Shown here piece by piece: positions 1 to 9,036 of a stretch of DNA of 64,000 nucleotides. Each line of letters starts with the position of its first letter. Within the stretch, counting starts at the first letter, position 1. The notes under the pieces were generated by a model. It did not search any database, had not been told where the DNA came from, and saw only the letters and a program-made list of their open reading frames with translations. Origin of the DNA: ATM1 sp003577165 (GTDB taxonomy: Bacteria > Armatimonadota > Fimbriimonadia > Fimbriimonadales > ATM1); assembly GCA_030263715.1 (NCBI GenBank), contig SZPM01000003.1:1-64000 (forward strand), given 5' to 3'. The position numbers were made by a program, and so were the translations under genes.

Positions 1-1
1 T

Positions 2-1333
2 CTGTTCCTGTCGAGCCAAACGGCGGCAGATTGGCTCCGAACTGCCTCAGTCTCGACCGACTTCGAGTGGTCGGCGAACACTCGACTTGGAAAGGTGCTG
101 ATTCGCGGCGCCGGATCCCACATCACGCCGCCCGGCGAGTACCTTCTCATCCTCGATCTCGGGGGGGACGACCTGTACTTGGCCGGGGGGGCGAACGCGA
201 GCGCGTCGAATTGGGCGTCGGTTCTTTTGGACGTATCGGGAAACGACCGCTACCTCTCCCACGAGGAACTCGCGTCGTCCACGGTGAGCGCTTACGCGGG
301 CCGATCTTCCGGCACTGCACGGCCCGCCCAGGGCGGCGCGCTCATGGGCGCTGCACTCGTCCTCGACATGAGCGGGAACGACATCTACCGATGCATCCGG
401 CCGGCCCAAGGCAGCGGCGTGTTCGGAGTGGGAGCCCTCGTTGATTACCAAGGGCAGGACGTGTACGATGCTTACACGAATTCCCAGGGATTCGGAGACA
501 CAGGTGTCGGAGTCCTGATCGACGGATCTGGTGACGATGGTTACTCGTGTTTCTCCCAGTCGCAGGCATGCGGGCTCACACTCGGCGCGGGGATCTTGTC
601 GGAGTTGGGCGGAAACGACGTGTACATCTCGAACGACGAGCAGATTGACTTTCCCTCTCCGCAATCGTCGGCGCACAACGTCTCGATGAGTCAAGGCGCG
701 GGATACGGATTGCGCGCCGATTTCAGCGACGGCCACAGCCTTGGCGGCGGGCTGGGGTTTCTGTTGGACACAGCAGGGGACGACTCTTATGCCTGCGCGG
801 TATTCGGTCAGGGCGTCGGATATTGGCAAGGCATCGGCGCAGTCTGCGATTTGGCGGGCAATGATCGCTATTCAGGTCTGTGGTACGTGCAGGGCGCGTG
901 CGCGCACTTTGCCATCGGTTACCTCGAAGACAGGCAGGGCGACGATGTATATAAAGCGACCATGAACATGGCCCAGGGAGCGGGACACGACTTCAGCGTT
1001 GGGTGGCTCACCGACGGAGGGGGGAACGACAGTTACTCGGCGCCGAACTTGTCGCTCGGGGCGGGGAACGCCTCGGGGATCGGAGTTTTCCGGGAGGTTT
1101 CCGGCAATGACACCTACGCATCATCCGGCACGACCCTCGGGAAAGCGAATCCTGGAGAAGGAGCCTTCCGCAGTCAAGCGATCTGCATGGGAGTCTTCGT
1201 AGACGAGAAGGGAAGCGATGCCTACCCGAAAGACCTCACCTGGGCCGGAAACTCCGTGCGAACGGTGAATTGGGCACAGAAGCGAGACGCCGCAGCCGAC
1301 AGCCAATTCGGCGTATTCTTAGACGGCGAATGA
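2..1333 (+). CDS. GDD/GNDxY repeat protein, 5' end outside window
   Basis: The reading frame is open to the left edge, so the true start and any signal peptide are missing; the internal GTG at 95 is not a convincing start. The visible 443 residues are built from about 12 imperfect repeats. Each has a core such as GGDDLY, SGNDRY, SGNDIY, GQDVY, GSGDDGY, GGNDVY, AGDDSY, AGNDRY, QGDDVY, GGNDSY or SGNDTY, usually followed by a QGxG or similar glycine-rich stretch. The acidic D/N pairs followed by Tyr on a short glycine-rich period suggest a calcium-binding-like beta-roll or beta-helix surface protein, but they are not the classical RTX nonapeptide. No enzymatic motif is visible. The stop overlaps the start of the next gene (ATGA), so the two are probably co-transcribed. 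Function unknown. Confidence 0.75.
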   Translation: MFLSSQTAADWLRTASVSTDFEWSANTRLGKVLIRGAGSHITPPGEYLLILDLGGDDLYLAGGANASASNWASVLLDVSGNDRYLSHEELASSTVSAYAGRSSGTARPAQGGALMGAALVLDMSGNDIYRCIRPAQGSGVFGVGALVDYQGQDVYDAYTNSQGFGDTGVGVLIDGSGDDGYSCFSQSQACGLTLGAGILSELGGNDVYISNDEQIDFPSPQSSAHNVSMSQGAGYGLRADFSDGHSLGGGLGFLLDTAGDDSYACAVFGQGVGYWQGIGAVCDLAGNDRYSGLWYVQGACAHFAIGYLEDRQGDDVYKATMNMAQGAGHDFSVGWLTDGGGNDSYSAPNLSLGAGNASGIGVFREVSGNDTYASSGTTLGKANPGEGAFRSQAICMGVFVDEKGSDAYPKDLTWAGNSVRTVNWAQKRDAAADSQFGVFLDGE

Positions 1334-2442
1334 GTCGCAGCAACTCCTCCTCCTCGATCTGGGCCCCCCGGATCGCCACCATTGCCGGCATCCCGATCCG
1401 GCTGCACTTCACGTTTGTGCTCTTTCTCGCTTGGCTCGCTGCGGCCGCGAACCAGCAGAAGCAGGATGCCGAGGGCATTGCGCTCATTCCCGCGATCTTC
1501 TTCTGCGTGCTTTTGCACGAATTGGGGCACGCTCTCGTGGCGAAGAGGTTCGGAATCAAGACGCGCGACATCACTTTGTATCCCATCGGTGGAGTCGCGA
1601 TGATCGAAGGACGTCCTAAGCCGAAGGAGGAGTTCTGGATCGCGGTTGCGGGTCCAGCCGTCAACGTCGTCATCGCGGGCGTGATCACGCTCGTACTGTT
1701 GGCGACGGGAAGCGATCTGCCGAAATTCGATTTAGGACTGGGCCGGCAGGGATTCATCCGCGACCTGGTGATCGCGAACGCATTCATCGTCGTGTTCAAT
1801 ATGGTGCCTGCATTTCCTATGGATGGCGGTCGTGTGTTGAGGGCCGTTTTGGCGATGCTCATGCCGAATCCGAAGGCGACGCAGATTGCAGGAGTTCTTG
1901 GGCAGTTGCTTGCGATGGCTTTCGGAATCGCCGGTGTGTTTACAGGCAACATCCTCTGGATGGTGATCGCTCTGTTCGTTTTCTTGGGCGCCGGTCAAGA
2001 AGTGAGCGCGACGTTGGCGTTCTCTTTAGTTGAGCATCGCCGGGTCCGTGACGCGATGCTAACTCAATTTCGTACCATCGCACATGGCGAGACTCTGAAC
2101 ACGGCCTGGAGGATGCTGCTCGACGGCAACCAGGACGACTTCCCAGTTGTGTATGGTTCGGAGACGCTCGGCCTGCTCACGAAAGGAAACTTGTACGCAG
2201 CCAGCGCCGCGGGCCGAGCGGACGACTACGTCGCCGATCACATCATCCGAGATTTTAGGCGTTTGCTACCCGACGCTCCTTTGGAGGTTGCCCTCGAGAT
2301 GTTCAGCGGACAGGATCGAACCGCGATCCTCGTGATGGACGGTGACCAACTCGTCGGAATGCTGACGCCAGAGAATCTCGGCGAGTTTATGATGCGAGAA
2401 CAGACCCTCGCGAGGTCCGCTCAGGATCCCACTCGCGGGTAG
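1330..2442 (+). CDS. Site-2 protease family (peptidase M50) with C-terminal CBS region
   Basis: This 370-residue polytopic membrane metalloprotease is of the SpoIVFB/site-2 protease type, which cuts transmembrane substrates inside the bilayer. The zinc motif HELGHA is at residues 63-68 in a hydrophobic segment. The second catalytic motif, NMVPAFPMDGGR, has its zinc-ligand Asp at about residue 165. The C-terminal 120 residues look like a CBS pair (segments around FPVVYGSETLGLLTK and AILVMDGDQLVGMLT), as in cytosolic nucleotide-sensing CBS-S2P proteins. The start ATG at 1330 overlaps the upstream TGA, and an in-frame earlier start at 1270 would run inside the preceding gene. The substrate cannot be inferred. 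Confidence 0.9.
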   Translation: MSRSNSSSSIWAPRIATIAGIPIRLHFTFVLFLAWLAAAANQQKQDAEGIALIPAIFFCVLLHELGHALVAKRFGIKTRDITLYPIGGVAMIEGRPKPKEEFWIAVAGPAVNVVIAGVITLVLLATGSDLPKFDLGLGRQGFIRDLVIANAFIVVFNMVPAFPMDGGRVLRAVLAMLMPNPKATQIAGVLGQLLAMAFGIAGVFTGNILWMVIALFVFLGAGQEVSATLAFSLVEHRRVRDAMLTQFRTIAHGETLNTAWRMLLDGNQDDFPVVYGSETLGLLTKGNLYAASAAGRADDYVADHIIRDFRRLLPDAPLEVALEMFSGQDRTAILVMDGDQLVGMLTPENLGEFMMREQTLARSAQDPTRG

Positions 2443-2453
2443 CATCCCACCGG

Positions 2454-3953
2454 ATGATTCGAGTTCGCTACGCTCCCTCCCCCACGGGCAGCCCTCATGT
2501 GGGCAACATCCGAACGGCCCTCTTCAATTACCTGCTCGCAAAGAGATATTCGGGGACGTTCGTCGTCCGCATCGAGGATACGGATCAGACGCGCAAAGTG
2601 CCGGGCGCCCTCGAAGATATTCTCGACTCGCTTCGCTGGTTGGGGATTGAATGGGACGAGGGCCCCGAGCGCGGAGGGAGTCACGGTCCCTATTTTCAGA
2701 GTGAGCGGCTGGAAATCTATCGACGCCACGTGGACATTTTGCTCGCGGCGAAGCGAGCCTACAAGTGCTTCTGCACTCCCGAAGAACTCACTGAGATGCG
2801 CGAGTATCAACGCATCAACAACCTGCCGACGGGATACGACCGGAGATGCAGGTTTCGATCGGATGACGAGGTCGAAGCGCTCGAGGCGTCGGGAAAGCCG
2901 TATGTCGTTCGACTTGCGATGCCACTCGAGGGTGAGATCGAGTTCCAGGATGCCATTCGCGGTCGAGTGGCGTTCGAGAGCCGCCTGCTCGATGATCAGG
3001 TGCTCTTGAAGAGCGATGGCTGGCCGACTTATCACCTCGCAAATGTCGTAGACGACTACCTTCAGGGCATCACCCACGTGATCCGCGGAGACGAGTGGAT
3101 TAACTCGACGCCGAAGCACGTAGTTCTCTACAATTCGTTCGGTTGGAACATGCCGATCTTCGCCCACGCGCCGATCATCAAGGGGCCGGACGGAGCGAAG
3201 TTGAGCAAACGCCACGGAGACACGCGGTGCTTGGACTATCGCGAAAAGGGGTTCCTATCGGAAGCCGTCGCGAACTTCATCGCTCTCATCGGGTGGTCGC
3301 CCGGAGATGAACGGGAACTGATGACGATGTCGGAGATGGCGGAAGCGTTTTCGGTCGAGGGGATTCAGCCGAATCCCGGCGTGTTCGACATCACGAAACT
3401 GCTTTGGATGAACGGCCACTACATTCGTTCGAAGTCTCCGGAGGACCTATTCGACACCGTAGTCAGTTGGCACACCTCGACGACCGACGAGGAGTATCGC
3501 GGTTCCGAAGGGTGCGCCGCGCTGACGGCGGCGATCCAGTCATTGCCGCAGGAGTACGTGACGGAGGCGTTCCGCCTCGAACAGGAGCGCGTCAAACTCC
3601 TGTCGGAATTCGCCGAAGCATGCCGCTTCTTCTTCGTCGACGAGCCGGAAATGGATCCGCAAGGCGTCGCCAAGTGGTTCGGCCAACCTTACGTGGGTGC
3701 GCTGCTGGAGAAGTTGGAGGCTGAGGTTGCGGGTCGGTCAACGATATCCGCCGAAGATGCAGAAAAGATCATCGACGGAGTCGTTGTATCCCTCGGATTG
3801 GAGAAGCGCGCGCAGGCTATCCATCCAACGAGGGTTGCACTCACGGGGAAAACGTTTGGGCCGTCGCTTTTTGAATTAATGGCGCTTTTGGGGCCCGAGC
3901 GAATCCTTCTGCGACTCAGGCGTGCTGCGCAATTCGTTCCTGCAGCGAGCTGA
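2454..3953 (+). CDS. gltX: Glutamyl-tRNA synthetase
   Basis: Class I aminoacyl-tRNA synthetase of 499 residues that charges tRNA(Glu), or tRNA(Gln) as well if an amidotransferase pathway exists. The N-terminus MIRVRYAPSPTG leads into the HIGH-equivalent HVGN at about residues 16-19. The KMSKS loop is KLSKR at residues 249-253. The length is usual for the bacterial family, and the C-terminal anticodon-binding region is present. The ATG lies 11 bp after the M50 gene stop. The last 38 bp overlap the 3' end of the convergent purK, an unusually long convergent overlap for this window. Confidence 0.97.
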   Translation: MIRVRYAPSPTGSPHVGNIRTALFNYLLAKRYSGTFVVRIEDTDQTRKVPGALEDILDSLRWLGIEWDEGPERGGSHGPYFQSERLEIYRRHVDILLAAKRAYKCFCTPEELTEMREYQRINNLPTGYDRRCRFRSDDEVEALEASGKPYVVRLAMPLEGEIEFQDAIRGRVAFESRLLDDQVLLKSDGWPTYHLANVVDDYLQGITHVIRGDEWINSTPKHVVLYNSFGWNMPIFAHAPIIKGPDGAKLSKRHGDTRCLDYREKGFLSEAVANFIALIGWSPGDERELMTMSEMAEAFSVEGIQPNPGVFDITKLLWMNGHYIRSKSPEDLFDTVVSWHTSTTDEEYRGSEGCAALTAAIQSLPQEYVTEAFRLEQERVKLLSEFAEACRFFFVDEPEMDPQGVAKWFGQPYVGALLEKLEAEVAGRSTISAEDAEKIIDGVVVSLGLEKRAQAIHPTRVALTGKTFGPSLFELMALLGPERILLRLRRAAQFVPAAS

Positions 3954-5013
3954 CTTTCTTGTCGCGCGCTTCCGCAGAAGCTTCCACAACGGTAACGTGG
4001 CCTACCTTCCGGCCGGGGCGCACCTCTTTGCCGTACCAGTGGTAGTGCGCGCCGAGCGACAGCACTGAGCAGGGATCGACTTCCTGACCGATTAGATTGA
4101 CCATCGCGGAGTAGCCCCGCACTTCCGTCGACCCCAGAGGCCAACCCAGAACAGCACGGAGGTGGTTCTCGAATTGACTGCATTCGGCTCCCTCGATCGT
4201 CCAGTGCCCGGAGTTGTGCACGCGAGGCGCGAGTTCGTTCGCCAGCAATCGGCCGCCCACAGAGAACATCTCCAGAGCGAGAACGCCGACGTATTCGAGA
4301 TCGTGCGCAATACGAGATGCGTAGGCGACGGCGGTTGCCTCCAAATCCGGCGGCACTGCAACGGCGGGGGGGCAGTGCGAAGTCCTCAGGATTCCGCCGC
4401 GATGGTAGTTCTGCACGATCGGGTAGGTCTTGGAGGTGCCGTCTTTAGAGCGAACACAAAGCACCGAGCACTCCCAATCGAATTCGACCAGGGATTCGAC
4501 GATCGCCTCTCGTTCACCGATGGCGAGCCAAGCCTCTTCAGCCTCCTCGATCCGTTCGATTCGGTGCTGTCCCTTGCCGTCGTAGCCATGCCTGCGCGTC
4601 TTCAAGATGCAGGGCGGAGCAACGGAAGTCAACGCCGACTTCAGGTCGTCGAGGGTTTCAACGGCACAATAGTTCGGGCACGGGATTCCCAATTTCTCGA
4701 AGAGTCTCTTCTCATGCAGGCGATCCTGAGCGACTTCGAGTGCGTTCCATCCTGGAAACACAGGAACGTGTCCTTCCAGGTATTTGGCAGCCGACGCAGG
4801 CACGTTCTCGAATTCATAAGTTGCGACTTCGATTCCCTCGAGGAAGCGCTGCAGGCCTTGTTCGTCATCGTACGCGGCGCAGACGCACTCCCCGACGGCG
4901 GCGGCCGGAGGCGCTGGAGATGGGTCGAGAAACCGAAACTGGAGGCCCATCGGAACCCCGGCAATGCCGAGCATGCGGCCAAGTTGGCCCCCCCCGAGAA
5001 CGCCAACCCTCAC
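3916..5013 (-). CDS. purK: N5-carboxyaminoimidazole ribonucleotide synthase
   Basis: ATP-grasp enzyme of 365 residues that converts AIR, ATP and bicarbonate into N5-CAIR in purine synthesis. The N-terminus [16 protein letters not shown] is the family dinucleotide-like loop. The ATP-grasp core contains [14 protein letters not shown] and the metal-site segment [15 protein letters not shown] chose the GTG at 5013 because it gives the family N-terminus and overlaps the purE stop (GTGA), implying translational coupling. The frame stays open far upstream, but that is antisense to purE in another frame. The 3' end overlaps gltX by 38 bp. Confidence 0.95.
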   Translation of the reverse strand: MRVGVLGGGQLGRMLGIAGVPMGLQFRFLDPSPAPPAAAVGECVCAAYDDEQGLQRFLEGIEVATYEFENVPASAAKYLEGHVPVFPGWNALEVAQDRLHEKRLFEKLGIPCPNYCAVETLDDLKSALTSVAPPCILKTRRHGYDGKGQHRIERIEEAEEAWLAIGEREAIVESLVEFDWECSVLCVRSKDGTSKTYPIVQNYHRGGILRTSHCPPAVAVPPDLEATAVAYASRIAHDLEYVGVLALEMFSVGGRLLANELAPRVHNSGHWTIEGAECSQFENHLRAVLGWPLGSTEVRGYSAMVNLIGQEVDPCSVLSLGAHYHWYGKEVRPGRKVGHVTVVEASAEARDKKVSSLQERIAQHA

Positions 5014-5504
5014 GATTGTTTCCGCGGATCGGGATTGTCGAGAACCGACTTGGTTTGTCGCAATCTCCACGACTTCAACTTCTTTCGAATGTCCGCGTGT
5101 TCGAGGGCGAGGATGCCCGCCGCGAGGAGGGCGGCGTTCGTTGCGCCCGCCTTTCCGATCGCAAGCGTGCCGACGGGGATGCCTGCCGGCATCTGAACGA
5201 TCGAGAGCAGTGAGTCGATGCCCTTCAGGGTCTTGCTCTCGACTGGAACGCCGAGCACCGGAAGCGCCGTGAGCGATGCCGTCATCCCTGGTAGGTGCGC
5301 CGCTCCGCCCGCTCCAGCGATGATCACCTTCAGCCCACGGCTCTCCGCGCTGTCGGCGTACTCCACGAGGAGGCGCGGTGTCCGGTGAGCGGAAACGACC
5401 TTTGTCTCGTAGGGAACTCCCAGGTCGTCGAGTGTGGATGCCGCATGCTGCATTGTCTCCCAGTCGGATTTGGAGCCCATGATGAGCCCGACGAGCGGCT
5501 GCAT
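5010..5504 (-). CDS. purE: N5-CAIR mutase (class I PurE)
   Basis: A 164-residue enzyme that moves the carboxyl group of N5-CAIR to give CAIR, acting directly after PurK. The family motifs GSKSDW (residues 10-15), SAHRTP and [12 protein letters not shown] are all present. The ATG at 5504 gives the expected N-terminus [16 protein letters not shown]; longer in-frame starts add about 55 non-conserved residues. The order purE-purK with a 4-bp overlap is the classical arrangement. The divergent lipoprotein gene starts 40 bp away, so the two probably share a short promoter region. Confidence 0.97.
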   Translation of the reverse strand: MQPLVGLIMGSKSDWETMQHAASTLDDLGVPYETKVVSAHRTPRLLVEYADSAESRGLKVIIAGAGGAAHLPGMTASLTALPVLGVPVESKTLKGIDSLLSIVQMPAGIPVGTLAIGKAGATNAALLAAGILALEHADIRKKLKSWRLRQTKSVLDNPDPRKQS

Positions 5505-5544
5505 AGGTCGAGATTCTACCGGTGGTTGTGTATAGTGGCTGCGT

Positions 5545-6246
5545 ATGTCCAGGCTTCTGGTTTGGATCGTGCCGTTCGTGGCCATCGCCGGCTGCAGCGG
5601 AGCGGGGAGCGGCCTTCGCCTCGAATTCAAGCCTCCGAAAGGCGAGAAGCGCACGTACCACACGGACATGGAACTCCGCCTCGACCTTGCCTCGGGGGGT
5701 CGTCAGACGATCCGTGTGGGCTTCGACTCGGAGGATGAGGTCATCGAGGCGGGTCGAGATTCGATCACGATCCGAACGACCTTCCAGAAGGTGACGGTGA
5801 AGGCAGCCGGCCTCACCGAGATGCTGGCTCCTCAGTTCAAGGCGATCGAAGGCACGTCCGTCACCCAGGTTTTCGACCGGATGGGCAGGCTCATTCGAAC
5901 GGAAGGCGATTCGCAGGGCCCGACCCAGTCGCTTCAGGGCGCGCTGACTCCTGAGTTCGGAGACGTGCCGCTGCATAAGGGCGCGAAGTGGACTGCCAAG
6001 ATCGATGCCGGCGGACAGCAGGCCTTCGTCACGTACCAGGTCGAAGGCTACGAGAAGGTCAACGGCAAAGAGGCGGTGGTTCTCACGATGGAGGTCAGCG
6101 GCGACTCGTCCCTGAAGGCAGTCTCACCGCCCCAGATTTGGGTGGAGGTGGCGACGGGCCGGATGGTGCGATCCATCGGGACGCTGTCGATTCAGGTCCA
6201 CGGCGCGTCCGCCGAGGCGGCCTTCAAAGTGGAACAGGTGCGGTAG
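5545..6246 (+). CDS. Lipoprotein, DUF6263-like
   Basis: A 233-residue protein with a type II signal peptide, [17 protein letters not shown], whose lipobox cysteine is at residue 17, so it is expected to be membrane-anchored outside the cytoplasm. The remainder is mostly predicted beta strand (for example [32 protein letters not shown]). The layout resembles DUF6263-type lipoproteins, but I rely only on general pattern and cannot confirm the family. No catalytic motif is visible. It is transcribed divergently from purE and followed by a long non-coding stretch. Confidence 0.8.
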   Translation: MSRLLVWIVPFVAIAGCSGAGSGLRLEFKPPKGEKRTYHTDMELRLDLASGGRQTIRVGFDSEDEVIEAGRDSITIRTTFQKVTVKAAGLTEMLAPQFKAIEGTSVTQVFDRMGRLIRTEGDSQGPTQSLQGALTPEFGDVPLHKGAKWTAKIDAGGQQAFVTYQVEGYEKVNGKEAVVLTMEVSGDSSLKAVSPPQIWVEVATGRMVRSIGTLSIQVHGASAEAAFKVEQVR

Positions 6247-6340
6247 GCGCATCCGCATCGAATCTGAATTTAAATCAGAATCGGCAGATCTGCGGCCCTC
6301 CGAGACTGAGGCGCGCAAGTTTTCCGCGTATCATCTAATC

Positions 6341-6487
6341 AACGGCCGTGTCTCGAGGCACGCCGTCGAGCCCTGGTCACTCTCGACGGTGCGAAGGCGA
6401 TCCAAGCCGCCGACTCGATGAACCGGATGCGCCGATGGAAGTCGGCGCGATGCACGGACCGGGCCGGTTGGCAACCGAGGCCAACAA
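6341..6487 (+). ncRNA. Candidate structured RNA: three tandem hairpins
   Basis: This gap holds three consecutive inverted repeats. CCGTCGAG at 6363-6370 pairs perfectly with CTCGACGG at 6382-6389 (8 bp, 11-nt loop). GCGCCGA at 6429-6435 pairs with TCGGCGC at 6442-6448 (7 bp, 6-nt loop). GGCCGGTT at 6462-6469 pairs with AACC and GGCC at 6473-6476 and 6479-6482, with a GAG interruption in the last. The set ends just before a short ORF at 6488. It could be a leader or riboswitch for that ORF, or an independent RNA. I do not recognise a named class, and the distinct S-box, c-di-GMP or T-box cores are absent. Confidence 0.35.
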
Positions 6488-6676
6488 ATGAAAGACCAAA
6501 TCACTCTGCAGGCAGCGCTCGCGCAGGCTGCCATCCTTCACGAGTACCTAAGGGAGACTGGGTCCTCGCGTTTGGACATCCAGTTTCTCTTCAACCATGT
6601 GGACGCCCTTCGATCACTGATCGAAGCCCTTGAGCGAACACTCACGACCCAGGCCCGCACAAGTCCTGCCGCTTGA
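6488..6676 (+). CDS. Small hypothetical protein (62 aa)
   Basis: A short ORF starting MKDQITLQAALAQAAIL. The residue pattern is compatible with two amphipathic helices, and there is no signal peptide or membrane segment. It is the only plausible coding sequence between the lipoprotein and the M29 peptidase and follows directly after the tandem hairpins. The ribosome binding site is weak (GAGG about 8 nt upstream). No family recognised. It could be a spurious ORF, or a small peptide controlled by the structured leader. Confidence 0.4.
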   Translation: MKDQITLQAALAQAAILHEYLRETGSSRLDIQFLFNHVDALRSLIEALERTLTTQARTSPAA

Positions 6677-6748
6677 GCGTGCCGCGAGTTACGCGATGCG
6701 CGCAACCCGGGACGGTTGTTGCCCCCTATCGCGGGTAACCTGCGCACC

Positions 6749-7873
6749 GTGTTGGACCCACGCGTAACCAGACTCGCGCAACTGCTCACGGGGCACTCGA
6801 CGAGACTCACCAAAGAAGACACCGTTCTCATTCATGCGTTCGACATCCCTGATGAGGCCGTCGCAGAGTTGGTTCGGGTCGCTCATGAGGCCGGCGCGAA
6901 AGTGGCCGTGCGCTTGGAGAATACGGCCGTACGACGACAGTTGCTCTTGGGGATGACGGAGGACAACGCGAAGATAATCGCCGACGTCGAGTCCGCGGAG
7001 ATGGACCGGATGACCGCGTACATCGCGATTCGGGGAGGGGGGAATTACGCAGAACTCTCCGACGTGCCGACCGACACACAGCAGATGTGGCAGAGAGTGT
7101 ATGCGGTTCCCGTCGTCTTCGAGCGGCGCGTTCCGAAGACGAAGTGGGTGGTGCTACGGTGGCCCTCACCTGGAATGGCGCAGCAAGCCGGGATGAGCAC
7201 CGCTGCATTCGAGAACTTCTACTTCGATGTCTGTACGATGGACTACGACAAGATGGCGAAGGCATGCGCCCCTCTGAAAGACCTCATGGACAAAACAGAC
7301 GTCGTGCGATTAGTGGGGCCTGGTACCGACCTGACGTTTTCCATCAAGGACATTGGGTCGGTTCCGTGCGTCGGTCTCCGCAACATCCCGGACGGAGAGT
7401 GCTTCAGCTGTCCCGTGCGTGAATCGGCCGAGGGCGAAGTCACCTATAACACCGTCTCTCTGTACCACGGCACGGAATTCAACAACGTTCGCTACGTCGT
7501 GAAAGCCGGGAAGATCGTTGAAGCCACCGCAGGTGAGCACACGGCGAAGTTGAATGAAATCTTGGACACGGATGAGGGTGCAAGATACTTCGGTGAGTGG
7601 TCCCTTGGATTCAATCCCTACATCCTGCATCCAATGAAAGACACGCTTTTCGACGAGAAGATCGCGGGTTCATTTCATTTGACTCCAGGGAACGCCTACG
7701 AGGGTCCGGGGGGGAACGGCAACAAGTCGGCCGTTCACTGGGACAAAGTTGTCATTCAGCGTCCTGAGTATGGAGGGGGGGAGGTTTGGTTTGACGGAGT
7801 GCTTGTCCGCAAGGACGGCCTCTTCGTCCTGCCGGAACTGCAGGGCCTCAACCCGGACCAACTCAGTTCGTAG
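6749..7873 (+). CDS. Aminopeptidase, peptidase family M29
   Basis: Cytosolic metallo-aminopeptidase of the thermophilic AmpS/AmpT type, removing N-terminal residues from peptides. The conserved C-terminal metal-site motifs are all present: NIPDGECFSCPV with its Glu ligand, the segment around YFGEWSLGFNP, HPMKDTLFDEKIAGSFHL and SAVHWDKVV. The GTG at 6749 gives VLDPRVTRLAQLL, matching the usual N-terminus (DPRIxxLAxxL), for a product of 374 residues. A TTG at 6716 would add 11 residues, and the TTG at 6752 is also possible. No signal peptide. Confidence 0.9.
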   Translation: MLDPRVTRLAQLLTGHSTRLTKEDTVLIHAFDIPDEAVAELVRVAHEAGAKVAVRLENTAVRRQLLLGMTEDNAKIIADVESAEMDRMTAYIAIRGGGNYAELSDVPTDTQQMWQRVYAVPVVFERRVPKTKWVVLRWPSPGMAQQAGMSTAAFENFYFDVCTMDYDKMAKACAPLKDLMDKTDVVRLVGPGTDLTFSIKDIGSVPCVGLRNIPDGECFSCPVRESAEGEVTYNTVSLYHGTEFNNVRYVVKAGKIVEATAGEHTAKLNEILDTDEGARYFGEWSLGFNPYILHPMKDTLFDEKIAGSFHLTPGNAYEGPGGNGNKSAVHWDKVVIQRPEYGGGEVWFDGVLVRKDGLFVLPELQGLNPDQLSS

Positions 7874-7881
7874 GTCCCGGC

Positions 7882-8391
7882 TCATTCTCGACAGAGGCGT
7901 TCGACGACGTCTTTGCACTCGGGATGAGATGCCAGGAGTCGGTCCTTTGTCGCGAGTTCGAATTCAGAGAAGTCGAACCCTGGGGCGACGGTGCACGTGC
8001 AGAGCGCAAAGTTCTGACCGATGACTTCTGCGGCCTGCCACGTTCCCGCTAGAACGGTGAACTGGCCATGTTGGCCGTCGGCGAGCGCCTTCCCAAGTTC
8101 GATGTGGAAGCAGCCCGCACTTGGATGGATGAGGTGCAGGCGCAGCGGATCACCCAATACGTGACTCCACACTTCGTCGGACTGAAGCCGATGGAAGGCA
8201 GAAAAGTCTCCTGCCGGAAGAAGATAGTAGATGGAAGTCGCGGCGACCCTCTGAGCGTGCTCCGGAAGTGACTCGACCTGGATCGGCGAGCGAAACACTT
8301 CCTTATAGAACCCTCCCTCAGGATGAGGCTGCAGGTCGAGTTTTTCGACCAGCGTCCGCGCTTCTTTCGTGAGAGGGATTTCCTGCGACAT
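7882..8391 (-). CDS. Cupin protein, DUF985 (Cupin_5) family
   Basis: A 169-residue single-domain cupin. The motifs LQPHPEGGFYKEVFRS near the N-terminus, IYYLLPAGDFSAFHRL and the later GCTVAPGF-like segment (CTCTVAPGFDFSEFEL) are characteristic of the DUF985 family. Members are small beta-barrel proteins of uncertain enzymatic role, sometimes linked to sugar or small-molecule metabolism. The start at 8391 (MSQEIPLTK) is preferred because upstream residues of the in-frame ATG at 8415 are not family-like. The 3' end lies 8 bp from the convergent M29 gene. Confidence 0.85.
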   Translation of the reverse strand: MSQEIPLTKEARTLVEKLDLQPHPEGGFYKEVFRSPIQVESLPEHAQRVAATSIYYLLPAGDFSAFHRLQSDEVWSHVLGDPLRLHLIHPSAGCFHIELGKALADGQHGQFTVLAGTWQAAEVIGQNFALCTCTVAPGFDFSEFELATKDRLLASHPECKDVVERLCRE

Positions 8392-8519
8392 CGCCGAGCG
8401 GCGATGATTCCACATCGCGTCGGATTGCAGGGGCCTTAAGCCCCGGTTTTCGCCAAGAGGCCCTGCGAGGTCTCATCCTATTGGAGGAGCCGCGCGTCAC
8501 AGCGGCATAGGAGCAAAAC

Positions 8520-9026
8520 ATGGGAATCACGATTGGAGACGTCCTGACGGTAGTGTTCACCGTCCTCGCCTTCTGCATTTCCTCCTGGGCGATGATGGTC
8601 GCAGGGGCACACCTTTTCGAGAATCGCTCGATCCGGGCACGCGACGCATTGCTCGGGTCGCCGTGGATCTCGCTCTTAGTCGGCTTTCTAGTGACCGTGT
8701 TCGGCGGGACCCTCCTGGTGGCTGTCGGCGCGCAGCCTCTTCCCGCCCTGAAGTTGATGGCGCTGCTCGGATACTGTGCCTTCGCGCTGGTGGCGGCGCT
8801 CGGCGGGTCGGCGATCGCCCGGGTTCTCGCAGACCGGATGACCCGGTCCGATCCTCAATTCTCTCGCGTCGGCGCGCTGGGACGGGCGGCAGGCCTTATC
8901 GTGGCTTCTTGCATCCTGCCCGTGGTTGGCTGGTTCGTGCTCGCGCCCATCGTGCTGTTCTTCTCGATCGGCTGCGGCCTGCAGGCGCTCGTCTCGAGGC
9001 GTGAGGTCGGAGACTCCGTAGCGTAG
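8520..9026 (+). CDS. Polytopic membrane protein, unknown function
   Basis: A 168-residue hydrophobic protein with about four membrane segments: residues around 8-30, 50-70, 80-100 and 125-150. Short basic/acidic loops such as RVLADRMTRSDPQFSR separate them. A clear ribosome binding site (AGGAG, 7 nt spacing) precedes the ATG. No catalytic signature seen. The upstream gap 8416-8519 contains one short GC-rich hairpin (8430-8444) followed by four T. The gene is 10 bp upstream of the DUF1800 gene and may share its transcript. Confidence 0.7.
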   Translation: MGITIGDVLTVVFTVLAFCISSWAMMVAGAHLFENRSIRARDALLGSPWISLLVGFLVTVFGGTLLVAVGAQPLPALKLMALLGYCAFALVAALGGSAIARVLADRMTRSDPQFSRVGALGRAAGLIVASCILPVVGWFVLAPIVLFFSIGCGLQALVSRREVGDSVA

Positions 9027-9036
9027 AGGGACCCAG

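Noticed and set aside
5014..5976. Open extension upstream of purK on the minus strand
   Set aside because: It overlaps purE and the divergent lipoprotein gene in another frame and has no family-like sequence.
6462..6482. GGCAACC motif suggesting an S-box (SAM) riboswitch
   Set aside because: Other conserved S-box elements (kink-turn, GATGA core in the right order) are not present.
8430..8444. GC hairpin followed by TTTT on the plus strand
   Set aside because: Only 5 bp, and no plus-strand gene ends nearby (the M29 stop is 550 bp upstream across an opposite gene).
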